This document shows positions 36,517-44,901 of a DNA stretch of 64,000 nucleotides, one piece after another. Position 1 is the stretch's first letter. Every line of letters starts with the position of its first letter. The position numbers were made by a program, and so were the translations under genes. Origin of the DNA: SG8-40 sp963792855 (GTDB taxonomy: Bacteria; Pseudomonadota; Gammaproteobacteria; Burkholderiales; Eutrophovitaceae); the NCBI GenBank assembly GCA_963792855.1, contig CAWBXZ010000006.1, positions 124,001 through 188,000 of the forward strand, given 5' to 3'. A model generated the notes under the pieces. It was not told where the DNA came from, ran no database searches, and saw only the letters and a program-made list of their open reading frames with translations.

Positions 36517-37151
36517 GCGAACATCACCACCACGACGAAGCTGTTCCGCACCGTCACCCGTTGCGCCCGGATCAGGACGACACCCTGACTTACTGGCGTG
36601 CGATGGAAATCGCAGTGCGTCAACTGTTGATCGAAAAACAGATCACGACAGCCGACGAAGTCCGGCGCGAGGTCGAGGCTATGGATAACCGCACGCCCGC
36701 GCATGGCGGGCGCGTCGTTGCGCGCGCCTGGACCGATCCGGATTTCCGGCAACTGTTGCTCGAGGATGGCAACGCCGCGTGCGAGGCGATGGGCCTTGAG
36801 CGCGGCCTGTACAAGCTGGTTGCGGTTGAAAATACTGACAAGGTACACAATGTCGTCGTATGTACCCTGTGTTCCTGTTATCCGCGCTTCCTGCTCGGTC
36901 TTCCTCCGGACTGGTACAAGAGCCGTAATTACCGTTCTCGCGTGGTCAGCGATCCCAGGGCGGCATTGCGCGAGTTCGGTACGGTGATCGACGACGACGT
37001 CGTGGTTCGTGTCCACGATTCAACGGCGGACATGCGTTATCTGGTCGTACCAAAGCGCCCTGCCGGAACCAATGGCTGGAGCGAAGCACAGCTGGCGGAA
37101 TTGGTCACCCGAGACGCGATGATCGGCGTGAGCCTCGCAAGGCATCCCTGA
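36513..37151 (+). CDS. Nitrile hydratase alpha/thiocyanate hydrolase gamma-type catalytic subunit
   Basis: The 212-residue metal-binding subunit. The active-site claw VCTLCSCYP (Cys117-Thr-Leu-Cys120-Ser-Cys122) is the C-T-L-C-S-C form associated with cobalt, whereas iron enzymes have Ser in place of Thr. It is followed by the conserved LLGLPPDWYKSRNYRSRVV and MRYLVVPKRPAGTNGW. The first 15 residues contain six His (HHHH then HRH), unusual for the family and possibly a metal-loading tag. Reaction: hydration of a nitrile to amide, or of thiocyanate to carbonyl sulfide and ammonia; sequence alone does not decide. It overlaps the preceding gene by four bases. Confidence 0.92.
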   Translation: MSEHHHHDEAVPHRHPLRPDQDDTLTYWRAMEIAVRQLLIEKQITTADEVRREVEAMDNRTPAHGGRVVARAWTDPDFRQLLLEDGNAACEAMGLERGLYKLVAVENTDKVHNVVVCTLCSCYPRFLLGLPPDWYKSRNYRSRVVSDPRAALREFGTVIDDDVVVRVHDSTADMRYLVVPKRPAGTNGWSEAQLAELVTRDAMIGVSLARHP

Positions 37152-37433
37152 GAAGACTTCTGAATCGCTCTTACCGAATGCCACACCGGGCTGCTCTGGC
37201 CCGTATGTGAAGGCCTGCACAGGGGGGTGCCGGATCCGGGCATGGTACTGCCCGGGCGGGCGTTGCTCCGCCAGTCACGTTGGCACTCATATTGCACATT
37301 CGGACATGGCACACGCCAAATTTGGCGGTGGCCGAAGCAAGTCCACTCCCGCTGGAACTGTTTAGTCGGGACAAGCTCGCTTTCCGGCCTCGTGTCCAGG
37401 CAGCCGCGGCTGCCAAACGATGGAGCCCGATTC

Positions 37434-38393
37434 TTGTCGACCGATTTGCCTGTGCCAGACAATCAGTTCCTGCCGATTCTTTCGCCGACGCCTCTTGAAA
37501 GAGGCGTATCGGTTCTCAAGCGCACCATCACGGTACGCCAGCCGCGCCGTTTCCGCTTGCCGGAAAAGGGCGAGGTGATTTCGCACGGTGAACGCAAATA
37601 CCACATCGGCGAAAAGCTCGGGCGCGGTGGCTTCGGCATTGTTTACGAATGCAGCGACGAGTGGGGTAATGCGCTGGTTGCGAAAATCATCCTGCCGCAC
37701 GACCGGCCCTATACCGAAGTGCGCGAAAGCTGGCTCGAAGAAGCCAGCAAGCTGATGGATTTGCGCCACCCGAATATCACTTTCGTGCGCGATGCGTTCG
37801 AACACCAGGATACTTTCTATCTGATCATCGAACGCTGCAACTTTCCGCTACTGCAAGTAATTACCAGTATCGGGCTGGACGCGGAGCGTTGGCTTCCCTA
37901 TGTTGCGCGTGATGTTCTGCAAGCGCTCGATTACATTCACGCGCATGGCTACATTCACAAGGATCTCCACCCGGGGAACGTGTTTGTGGTCGAATCGCGC
38001 CAGCAGGCGGCGTTCATCCATCGCATCGTGCGTTCGTTCAAAATCGGCGATCTGGGCTTGACGCGGCTGGAAACCGACGTGCGCGCTTTCCAGACCAGGC
38101 TCGCCGAGTGGATGCGCCCGCCCGAAATCATCGATCCGGACAAGTTCGGTGTGATTGGCCGGCAGGTAGACGTTTATCAGGCGGGGTTACTGCTGCTGTC
38201 GTTGCTGCTAAAGGAAATTCCGTACTTTACCGCCGAAGAGATCGTCGGCGGTATTCCGCAGGCCGTCGCCCAGGATCACCCTTCGCCTTACGCACCGGTC
38301 ATTGCCAAAGCGCTGCGGCGTCATGTGGAATGGCGCACCCAGACCGCGCTGGAGTTCTGGCGGGAGCTTTCCGCAATAACCAGCAAATCCTGA
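37434..38393 (+). CDS. Eukaryotic-type serine/threonine protein kinase
   Basis: A 319-residue soluble kinase domain. The glycine loop GRGGFGIVYE is at residues 63-72, the ATP-anchoring Lys in VAKI (residue 84), the alpha-C Glu in ESWLEEASKL, the catalytic loop YIHKDLHPGNV at about 172-182 and a DLG magnesium motif (IGDLGLTR, DFG variant) at about 206. All catalytic residues are present. There is no transmembrane or PASTA domain. The frame is open from 37227, but TTG 37434 with GGAG eight bases upstream gives a sensible N-terminus; no ATG is available. It lies 282 bp after the nitrile-hydratase-like operon on the same strand; substrates are unknown. Confidence 0.82.
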   Translation: MSTDLPVPDNQFLPILSPTPLERGVSVLKRTITVRQPRRFRLPEKGEVISHGERKYHIGEKLGRGGFGIVYECSDEWGNALVAKIILPHDRPYTEVRESWLEEASKLMDLRHPNITFVRDAFEHQDTFYLIIERCNFPLLQVITSIGLDAERWLPYVARDVLQALDYIHAHGYIHKDLHPGNVFVVESRQQAAFIHRIVRSFKIGDLGLTRLETDVRAFQTRLAEWMRPPEIIDPDKFGVIGRQVDVYQAGLLLLSLLLKEIPYFTAEEIVGGIPQAVAQDHPSPYAPVIAKALRRHVEWRTQTALEFWRELSAITSKS

Positions 38394-38398
38394 TCGGG

Positions 38399-38893
38399 TT
38401 ACGCTTTCGCTGATTTTCGTGTCGCCAGGATGATTTCGGCAACGACAAAAATCAGGAACCAGATCAACGCCCACTCGGCAATCGACAATCCGAGGAAACG
38501 CCACAGCACCTCCGTGCAGTCGCCGGTACCGCGAAAAATCATGGGCAGTACCTCTGCGAGCGGAAACGCATCGACCATGTAACCGAGATCTGCACCGCAG
38601 TCGAACAACTGCGGCGGATTGTGCTCCAGCCATGCGTGGCGAGCCGCCACGCCGGCGCCGAGGCCGGCAAAGATCACGATCAGCGCGGAGTATATCCATC
38701 GAGCCGGACCGCGTGGATCGTGAACAGCCGCGGTCAGGGCGCCGAGGCCGACGATGATGAACGCATAGCGTTGCAGGATGCACATCGGGCATGGTTCCAG
38801 ATCCATAAGGTGCTGGAGGATCATCGCAAACGCGATCAGCCCTGCGCAGACAAGAAATATTCCGGCGTGTGCCCAGCGTCGCTCAATTCCCAT
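38399..38893 (-). CDS. dsbB: Disulfide bond formation protein B
   Basis: A 164-residue inner-membrane quinone reductase that reoxidises DsbA. Four helices are visible (around residues 10-28, 42-58, 66-84, 140-160). The first periplasmic loop has CPMC (Cys35, Cys38) and the second has two further cysteines (FDCGAD and TGDCTEV), the full set for electron relay to ubiquinone. The ATG overlaps the stop of the upstream trans-sulfuration gene by one base, so the two are co-transcribed. Confidence 0.94.
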   Translation of the reverse strand: MGIERRWAHAGIFLVCAGLIAFAMILQHLMDLEPCPMCILQRYAFIIVGLGALTAAVHDPRGPARWIYSALIVIFAGLGAGVAARHAWLEHNPPQLFDCGADLGYMVDAFPLAEVLPMIFRGTGDCTEVLWRFLGLSIAEWALIWFLIFVVAEIILATRKSAKA

Positions 38894-40062
38894 CAGATTC
38901 TCTCCAGCGCCTGATCCAGGTCCGCAACAAGGTCCTGCGCGTCCTCGATACCGACGGACAATCTCACCAGGTTGTCCGTGATCCCCAGCCGCTGACGAAG
39001 CGCGATCGGCAGTGTGCCGTGACTCATGGTCACCGGATGGCCGACCAGGCTTTCCACCCCGCCAAGCGACTCAGCCAGCGTAAAGATCTTGCAGGCCTCC
39101 AGCGCGCGGCGAACGCCGTCCATGTCGGTTCGCAGGTACACGGAGATCATCGCACCGAAACCGTTCATCTGTTTGCGCGCGAGTGCGTGCTGCGGATGGT
39201 CCGGCAGACCCGGAAACAGCGTGCGTTCCACTTTCGGGTGCTGGTTCAGCCATGTCGCGATTTCCATCGCATTATCGCAGTGCTTGCGCATGCGCAGCGG
39301 CAACGTTTTTACGCCACGCAGTGCCAGGAAGCAGGAGAACGGATCAAGAATCGAGCCGATTGCGTTTTGCATGAATTCCAGTTTTTCGGCGAGGTCCTGT
39401 CGGTCGCGCACGACGACGATACCGCCCACCATGTCCGAATGCCCGTTGATGTACTTGGTCACGGAATGAACGACCAGGTCGATGCCGAGTTCGAGAGGCC
39501 GTTGCGTCCAGGGCGAGGCGAAGGTGTTATCCACAACCGTGATCACGCCGCGCGCCTTGCCCAGTTCGGCCACTTGCTGCAGATCGGTGATTTTGAGCAG
39601 CGGATTGGAGGGTGTTTCGATCCAGATCATCCGGGTATCGTGTTGCATCGCCGCTTCAATCGAGCCGGCGACGTTGGGGTCGGCGTAGGAGACGCGAAGC
39701 CCCATGGAAGCCTTGCGCACGCGTTCGAACAGGCGCCACGATCCGCCGTACATGTCATCGACGGCAACAATGTGGCTGCCGGCCTCGAGCAATTCCAGCA
39801 CGGTCCCGCTGGCGGCAAGTCCCGAAGCAAATGCCGTTGCGTGTTTGCCGCTTTCCAGATCGGCAATGCAGCGCTCGAACGCGTGCCGGGTCGGGTTCTG
39901 GGTACGCGAATACTCGTAGCCGGTGTGAACGCCGGGCGAGCTTTGCTTGTAGGTTGAAGTCGCGAAAATCGGCGTCATTACCGCGCCGGTCGTCGGATCG
40001 GGTTCCTGCCCGGCGTGGATGGAGCGGGTCGAGAATCCGAGGTTCTTGTCTTTGCTTGCCAT
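38893..40062 (-). CDS. Cystathionine gamma-synthase/beta-lyase family PLP enzyme
   Basis: A 389-residue Cys/Met-metabolism PLP enzyme. It starts LGFSTRSIHAGQEPDPTTGAV and carries YEYSRTQNPTR (phosphate-binding Tyr/Arg), ASGLAASGT, and the PLP lysine in SVTKYINGHSDMVGG at about residue 207. The family includes cystathionine gamma-synthase, beta- and gamma-lyase and O-acetylhomoserine sulfhydrylase, which cannot be told apart safely by eye; gamma-synthase or gamma-lyase-like is my best guess. It is the first gene of a two-gene operon with dsbB, a link between sulfur amino acid supply and disulfide formation. Confidence 0.9.
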   Translation of the reverse strand: MASKDKNLGFSTRSIHAGQEPDPTTGAVMTPIFATSTYKQSSPGVHTGYEYSRTQNPTRHAFERCIADLESGKHATAFASGLAASGTVLELLEAGSHIVAVDDMYGGSWRLFERVRKASMGLRVSYADPNVAGSIEAAMQHDTRMIWIETPSNPLLKITDLQQVAELGKARGVITVVDNTFASPWTQRPLELGIDLVVHSVTKYINGHSDMVGGIVVVRDRQDLAEKLEFMQNAIGSILDPFSCFLALRGVKTLPLRMRKHCDNAMEIATWLNQHPKVERTLFPGLPDHPQHALARKQMNGFGAMISVYLRTDMDGVRRALEACKIFTLAESLGGVESLVGHPVTMSHGTLPIALRQRLGITDNLVRLSVGIEDAQDLVADLDQALERI

Positions 40063-40194
40063 GCTGTTCCTCTATCGGCTACTGGGCTGGAAATCGGGGC
40101 GGATGTTGCTCAAACCGGGGTACGAATCAAGGTGGTGATACTTACGGTGGCGATATTTGGCGACGATCACAAGGATTCCAGGAGCTGGCAGGCG

Positions 40195-40845
40195 TTACGC
40201 TTCCAGCAGGCTGACTTCGCCGCGATCGACGGTATAAATGCGATCGAGCAGCTCGCGAGAGTGCGACAGGCCTGACTCGGTCAGCACGATGGCGATACCC
40301 GCATCCCCTAGCCCTGCAATGACGTCTGCCAGGCGTGCCGCCAGTACCGGGGCGACGCCCTCGAACGGCTCATCAAGCAACAGCAGTTTGGTCCCGCACA
40401 TCAGCGCCCGGGCCAGGGCGACGAGTTTTTGCTGGCCGCCTGACAGCAGCAGTGCCTTGCGATGCGCAAACTCGCGCACCTCCGGAATCATCGTATAGAT
40501 CTGCTGCAAACGCGGTTCGGGATCCCGCAACCCCCCCGACCATGCGGGCAGCAGCACGTTTTCTTCCACTGTGAGATCGGGCACCAGCCTTCTGTCTTCA
40601 GGCATGTAGCCAATACCGCTGCGCGCGCGCGCATGGGTTGGCATCCTGCCCAGTTCGCTTCCGTCAAATGCGATTGAACCGGCGCTGGGCGCAAGCAATC
40701 CCATGACGGCGCGCATCAGCGTCGTTTTGCCGGCGCCATTGCGACCGATCAGGCCGGTGAACTTGCCGTCCGGCACGTCCATGTTCACGCCCCGCAACAC
40801 GCTGACCGGGCCGATCGACACATCGAGACGGTCAAGTTTGAGCAT
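40195..40845 (-). CDS. livF: Branched-chain amino acid-type ABC transporter, ATPase LivF
   Basis: A 216-residue ATPase. Walker A GRNGAGKTT at about residues 35-43, the ABC signature LLSGGQQKLVALARAL, Walker B LLLLDEPFEGVAP and the H-loop region. Last gene of a minus-strand importer operon; its ATG at 40845 overlaps the end of livG by 14 bp, and GACGAGGC precedes it. The HAAT family moves branched-chain amino acids, urea, amides or aromatic acids, so the substrate stays open. Confidence 0.9.
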   Translation of the reverse strand: MLKLDRLDVSIGPVSVLRGVNMDVPDGKFTGLIGRNGAGKTTLMRAVMGLLAPSAGSIAFDGSELGRMPTHARARSGIGYMPEDRRLVPDLTVEENVLLPAWSGGLRDPEPRLQQIYTMIPEVREFAHRKALLLSGGQQKLVALARALMCGTKLLLLDEPFEGVAPVLAARLADVIAGLGDAGIAIVLTESGLSHSRELLDRIYTVDRGEVSLLEA

Positions 40846-41617
40846 GCTTGCCTCGTCGCTTCGCGTGGACCGTTTCGCCAATGATGTACTTCCGCACTTC
40901 CGAATCGTTCAGCACCGTGTCGGGTTCGCCATCGGCGATGATCCTTCCTTCGGAAAATGCAAGCACCCTGTGTGTATAGCGGGTGACGACCTCCATGTCA
41001 TGTTCAACGAACAGTACCGTCACCTTTTGAACCCGTACAGCGTCCATCACCAGATCCATCAACGTGAACTTCTCTTCGGCTGAAACGCCCGACGTCGGTT
41101 CGTCCAGCAGCAGTATTTTCGGCCTGACCACCATGGCCATCGCAATGTCGAGCAGCTTGCGCACACCTTCGGGCAGTGTCCCGGCCGCCATGTCCCGATA
41201 AGGCTGCAGGCCAAACCGCTCCAGCATGGTTTCGACGGCTTCTTCCGGGGCGCCCTGGGTGCTTGCCGCGTTCTTCCAGCTCTTTCCCGCGGAAGCGACA
41301 ATGCCGACGCCCACCAGCAGGTTGTCGCTGACCGACAGGGTGTCAAACAGCTGTGGAATCTGGAATGAACGGCAAATGCCCAGCCGCGTGATCTGCCTTG
41401 GCCCCAGCGCCGTAATGTCGCGGCCGTCGAAACGGATCGAACCGCTGCTCGGTTTCAGATAACCGGTCACCATGTTGAGGAAGGTCGTTTTGCCGGCGCC
41501 ATTGCTGCCGATCAAGCCAACCACCGTGTCTGCTTCGATGGATACGTTGATGTCGGCGGCGGCGGTTACCGCACCGAAGGTCTTGCGCAACTGTCTTGAT
41601 TCGAGGATGACGCTCAT
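40832..41617 (-). CDS. livG: Branched-chain amino acid-type ABC transporter, ATPase LivG
   Basis: A 261-residue ATPase partner of LivF. Walker A GSNGAGKTT around residue 40, then the LivG-type GRDITALGPRQITRLGICRSFQIPQLF, the degenerate signature LPEGVRKLLDIAMAM (the usual LSxG is replaced by LPEG), Walker B ILLLDEPTSGVSAEE and the H-loop FVEHDMEVV. ATG 41617 overlaps the livM stop; the longer frame to 41653 would run into livM. Substrate unknown. Confidence 0.9.
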   Translation of the reverse strand: MSVILESRQLRKTFGAVTAAADINVSIEADTVVGLIGSNGAGKTTFLNMVTGYLKPSSGSIRFDGRDITALGPRQITRLGICRSFQIPQLFDTLSVSDNLLVGVGIVASAGKSWKNAASTQGAPEEAVETMLERFGLQPYRDMAAGTLPEGVRKLLDIAMAMVVRPKILLLDEPTSGVSAEEKFTLMDLVMDAVRVQKVTVLFVEHDMEVVTRYTHRVLAFSEGRIIADGEPDTVLNDSEVRKYIIGETVHAKRRGKHAQT

Positions 41618-42558
41618 GTTGCACCCCGGCCGGCGCGCTTGAACAATGACCACAGGCCGCCGGGCAGGAACATGATCACCAGCAGCATGGTTGCCCCCAG
41701 TGCCATCTGCCAGGTGTTGGGCGAGTACTCATAAGCGAAACTGCGAATGCTCTCGAAGATGGTCGCGCCCAGAAACGGTGCCAGCACACTGCCCGTCCCC
41801 GCAAGAATGCTGATGAAAACGAACTCCCCGGACGTGGTCCAGTAAGCCATTTCCGGGTCGATGTGCCCGACGCTCACCGCCATCAGCGCACCGCCAAGGC
41901 CGGCCAGAACCGCCGACATGACGTAGTTCATGTGAATGGTGTTGGCGACCGATGCGCCCATGTACTCGACGCGCAGTTCGTTGTCACGGATGGCCTCGGC
42001 AAGTCGTCCGCGATGGGAATTCAGGTAGCGATGAATGAGCAGGGCGCAGACCCAGGCGATCACGGCGGTGAGCGCAAATATCAGGTAGCGCTCGTACGCG
42101 GTGCCCGCGATGTGCACGCCGAGCATCGTCTTGACACTGACATTGAACCCGTCGGTACTGCCCAGCGAAGACGTCTTGACCAGAAGCCCGTACAGGATCA
42201 TCGAAAACGCGAGCGACAGCATTGCAAAAAAAATGTCGCGATACTTGCGTAACAGCAGTGCCAGAATTGCCGAAACGGCGGCGGTAATGGCGATTGCCGA
42301 TCCGAGCATGACGGCCAGTTCGGTGATCCCGAACAGCGGTTCCAGCGTGCCAGCAGCGTAGGCGCCAAGGCAGTAGTAGAGGCCGTGGCCGAATGACACC
42401 AACCCGGTGCGAATCAGCAGCATCATCCCCAGCACGACGATGCCGTAGCACAACGAAACGGTGAAGAGAAACATCGTCCAGTTCGGCAGGAACGGGGCAA
42501 ACACCAGCAGCGCCGCCAGCACGATGGTCAATATTGCGACTGTGCGTTCACGCTTCAT
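41614..42558 (-). CDS. livM: Branched-chain amino acid-type ABC transporter permease LivM
   Basis: A 314-residue permease with about nine hydrophobic helices. Family traits are GLVSFGHGLYYCLGAYAAG at about residues 51-69, RAIRDNELRVEYMG-type cytoplasmic loop (AEAIRDNELRVEYMGAS) and the GTGSVLAPFLGATIFE C-terminal segment. Starts overlap with livH (four bases) and it overlaps livG, so the permease and ATPase genes form one translationally coupled unit. Confidence 0.92.
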   Translation of the reverse strand: MKRERTVAILTIVLAALLVFAPFLPNWTMFLFTVSLCYGIVVLGMMLLIRTGLVSFGHGLYYCLGAYAAGTLEPLFGITELAVMLGSAIAITAAVSAILALLLRKYRDIFFAMLSLAFSMILYGLLVKTSSLGSTDGFNVSVKTMLGVHIAGTAYERYLIFALTAVIAWVCALLIHRYLNSHRGRLAEAIRDNELRVEYMGASVANTIHMNYVMSAVLAGLGGALMAVSVGHIDPEMAYWTTSGEFVFISILAGTGSVLAPFLGATIFESIRSFAYEYSPNTWQMALGATMLLVIMFLPGGLWSLFKRAGRGAT

Positions 42559-43451
42559 ATCTTGCGGGCCTCCTGCGTGCTGAACAGTCCTTTCGGACGC
42601 ACGATCAGCACTGCGGCCATGACAAAGTAGATGCTGAACAGGTCCAGTTCCGGCCGGTAATGCACGGTGGCGGCGCGTACGATGCCAACGAGAAGTGCGG
42701 CGAGCGCTGCTCCCGGCAGGCTGCCGAGCCCGCCGATCACGACGACCGCAAATGCCAGCACGATGGTCTCGGCGCCGATACCCGGCTGAACCGAAATCAT
42801 CGGCGCCGTGAGCGCACCACCCAGTGCGCCCAGCGTGGCGCCAAGCGTGAACGTCACGAAGTAAACGCGGCTGACGTTGACGCCTTGCGAGGCCGCCATC
42901 TCGCGGTCATGGATCACCGCAATCAGGATCTTCCCCTGCCGGGTCCGTGTCAGCGCCCAGGCGAGGATGGCGCCAATCAGGACTGCAATCGCCAGCAGCA
43001 GCAGGTTGTAATTCGGATAGGTCAGGTCGGCGATATCGAAGCTGCCGAGCAGGCCGTACGGCTGGTACAGGAAGTAGGGATCAACTCCCCACACCAGTTT
43101 GATGAAATCCTCGAGAATCAGAAACGTCGCGTAAGTGACCAGTACCAGTACGATCTCGTCTCGCCCGTACATGAAGCGCAGCAAACCTCGCTCGATCACC
43201 GGGCCGGCGATGATGCCGACCAGAACTGCCGCGACCAGCATCACTGCGTAGGAACCCATTGCCGGGTAACCTTGCTCGAACCAGTAGCCGGCCAGCGACG
43301 CGGCGCTGTAGGCGCCCAGCGCGAACAGGCTGCCGTGCGCGATGTTGAGAATCTTCATCACGCCGTAGATGAGCGTCAGTCCGATGGCCATGATGAATAG
43401 CCAGGACGAATAGATTAGGCCGTCTACCAGGACGGCGACCAGCTGTGTCAT
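42555..43451 (-). CDS. livH: Branched-chain amino acid-type ABC transporter permease LivH
   Basis: A 298-residue permease with about eight helices. Conserved traits: YGVMKILNIAHGSLFALGAYSA near residues 29-50, REMAASQGVNVSRVYFVTF, and VIGGLGSLPGAALAALLVGI near residue 240. It follows the periplasmic binding protein gene by 67 bp and overlaps livM by four bases. Confidence 0.92.
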   Translation of the reverse strand: MTQLVAVLVDGLIYSSWLFIMAIGLTLIYGVMKILNIAHGSLFALGAYSAASLAGYWFEQGYPAMGSYAVMLVAAVLVGIIAGPVIERGLLRFMYGRDEIVLVLVTYATFLILEDFIKLVWGVDPYFLYQPYGLLGSFDIADLTYPNYNLLLLAIAVLIGAILAWALTRTRQGKILIAVIHDREMAASQGVNVSRVYFVTFTLGATLGALGGALTAPMISVQPGIGAETIVLAFAVVVIGGLGSLPGAALAALLVGIVRAATVHYRPELDLFSIYFVMAAVLIVRPKGLFSTQEARKI

Positions 43452-43518
43452 CGATGCGTCGAGAGCCGGGTACGATGTGATGTGCCTGCCTGTGCCCCGC
43501 GGGGCTTGCCGGTCATCA

Positions 43519-44901
43519 TCATGTCGTGACTACCACTTCCCGGGCTTCAAACCCCCTTTGATCCAGTCGATACTGCTCATGCCCTCCGGCGGTTGCACCT
43601 GTTCGACCGGATAGTGCTTGATGTTCTCTATCTTGATCTGCCCGCCAACCGTTCGTCGTCGTGCCGTAGGCAGTGCCCTGAACCGCCTGGTGCCCCTTGC
43701 CGAGCTTCATCATGACCTTGCCGCTTGGCCCGTCAAACGTCAGATACTCGAATGCCGCGATCACCTCGTCGGTGCTGGGCATCTTGTAGGCTTCCTCCAT
43801 CCCCTCCTTGACGCCCTCGGCGGCACCCATTGGCGTGGCGTTTCGGACCTTGTCGAGTCGTGCTTTCTCGTAAGCTGCCTTGAGCCCGAGAAATGCCTGG
43901 GCGGCGCTATACGCCGGATAGTTCGGATCGCTTCCCGTTCTGGCCCGATAGATACTGCGCAACCAGTCGTTCAGTGCGCTCTTGGGCGCGAACACGCCGT
44001 GCGGGCCGCGGGCACCAACGATGGTGCCATCGGGGATGTTGCCCACCAGCCGGTGCAGATTCGGCTCGCCAGCGATCAGTAGCAGGCTACTGCGGCGGAA
44101 CAGTCCGCGTGGCGTTGACTGCAGCATGAATGCCTCCAGGTCACCGCCCCACAGGCTGGAATGAATGACATCGGGCCGGCTTTGCATCAGCGCGGAAATT
44201 TCGGCGCCGTACTGCCCGGCGCCGAATTTCGGCATTTGCGAGGTTGCTATTTGCGCCTTCGGCTGCAGCACCGACATGACAGCCGTCCAGTCGTTCCAGG
44301 AGTCCTGGCCCCACGCGTAGTTCTGATTGATGCCGGCATAGGATGCAAGGTCAGGGCGTGTGTCCAGCAGATAACGCGCGCCGGCGACTGCATCCATGGT
44401 TGCGTGCGGGCGCGTGCGAAATACGTATTTGTAGGATCCTTCTTCAAACACGCGCGGCGTTCCGCAGTCGAACAGCACTGTGAGCTTCTTCAGTTCTTCG
44501 GCTACCGGCGGAATGGCGAGGCAGTCTCCGCTCGAGATGTAACCGATCACGAAGTCCACCTGCTGCCGCTCCACAAGGTTGCGGAATTCGGCGACCTGCT
44601 TGGTCGCGCCGCCGGCCTCATCAATGATGACCAGTTCAATCGGCATGCCTGAAAAACCGACCGCGTTGTACGGTGCTGGTGCCGTGCCGGCGTTCAGCGA
44701 CTCGACGATGGCCTCCGCGGCGATCCGTGCCGGCACGCCGAAAGGTCCCGCCGCGGGGCCGGAAAGGAAACTGACCAGGCCAATGCGGATTGTCTTGTCG
44801 GCTGCTGCTGCCGGCGCACTGAACAATGCGGTTGCGGTGAAGCAGGCAGCAGACACGACAAGCATCGCAATCAGCCGTGTGACAAGGTTGGAATGCTTCA
44901 T
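43519..44901 (-). CDS. ABC transporter periplasmic binding protein, frameshifted near the C-terminus
   Basis: LivJ/AmiC-like type-I binding protein and first gene of the importer operon. Signal peptide at residues 1-34 (LVTRLIAMLVVSAACFTATA), then IRIGLVSFLSGPAAGPFGVP and the two-lobed fold to GTAYGTTT at about residue 412. As written the last 48 residues are out of frame and unlike the family. One frame over, the expected ending is intact: GGQIKIENIKHYPVEQVQPP, then DWIKGGLKPGKW and a stop at 43530-43532. Removing one base near 43652-43662 gives a 456-residue protein. GAGGAAAT precedes the ATG. Confidence 0.88.
   Translation of the reverse strand: MKHSNLVTRLIAMLVVSAACFTATALFSAPAAAADKTIRIGLVSFLSGPAAGPFGVPARIAAEAIVESLNAGTAPAPYNAVGFSGMPIELVIIDEAGGATKQVAEFRNLVERQQVDFVIGYISSGDCLAIPPVAEELKKLTVLFDCGTPRVFEEGSYKYVFRTRPHATMDAVAGARYLLDTRPDLASYAGINQNYAWGQDSWNDWTAVMSVLQPKAQIATSQMPKFGAGQYGAEISALMQSRPDVIHSSLWGGDLEAFMLQSTPRGLFRRSSLLLIAGEPNLHRLVGNIPDGTIVGARGPHGVFAPKSALNDWLRSIYRARTGSDPNYPAYSAAQAFLGLKAAYEKARLDKVRNATPMGAAEGVKEGMEEAYKMPSTDEVIAAFEYLTFDGPSGKVMMKLGKGHQAVQGTAYGTTTNGWRADQDREHQALSGRTGATAGGHEQYRLDQRGFEAREVVVTT

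Noticed and set aside
37227..37433. N-terminal extension of the kinase frame
   Set aside because: No ribosome site, composition unlike coding sequence and no homology; TTG 37434 has a GGAG at proper distance.
39527..39535. Perfect DnaA 9-mer TTATCCACA
   Set aside because: Lies inside the PLP enzyme coding sequence, isolated; most likely chance.
38869..39957. 362-codon plus-strand frame opposite the PLP enzyme gene
   Set aside because: The minus-strand frame carries all PLP-enzyme motifs; the plus frame is His/Arg/Gln-rich shadow.
42534..43400. 288-codon plus-strand frame opposite livH
   Set aside because: Composition is typical of antisense to membrane proteins; livH is intact on the other strand.
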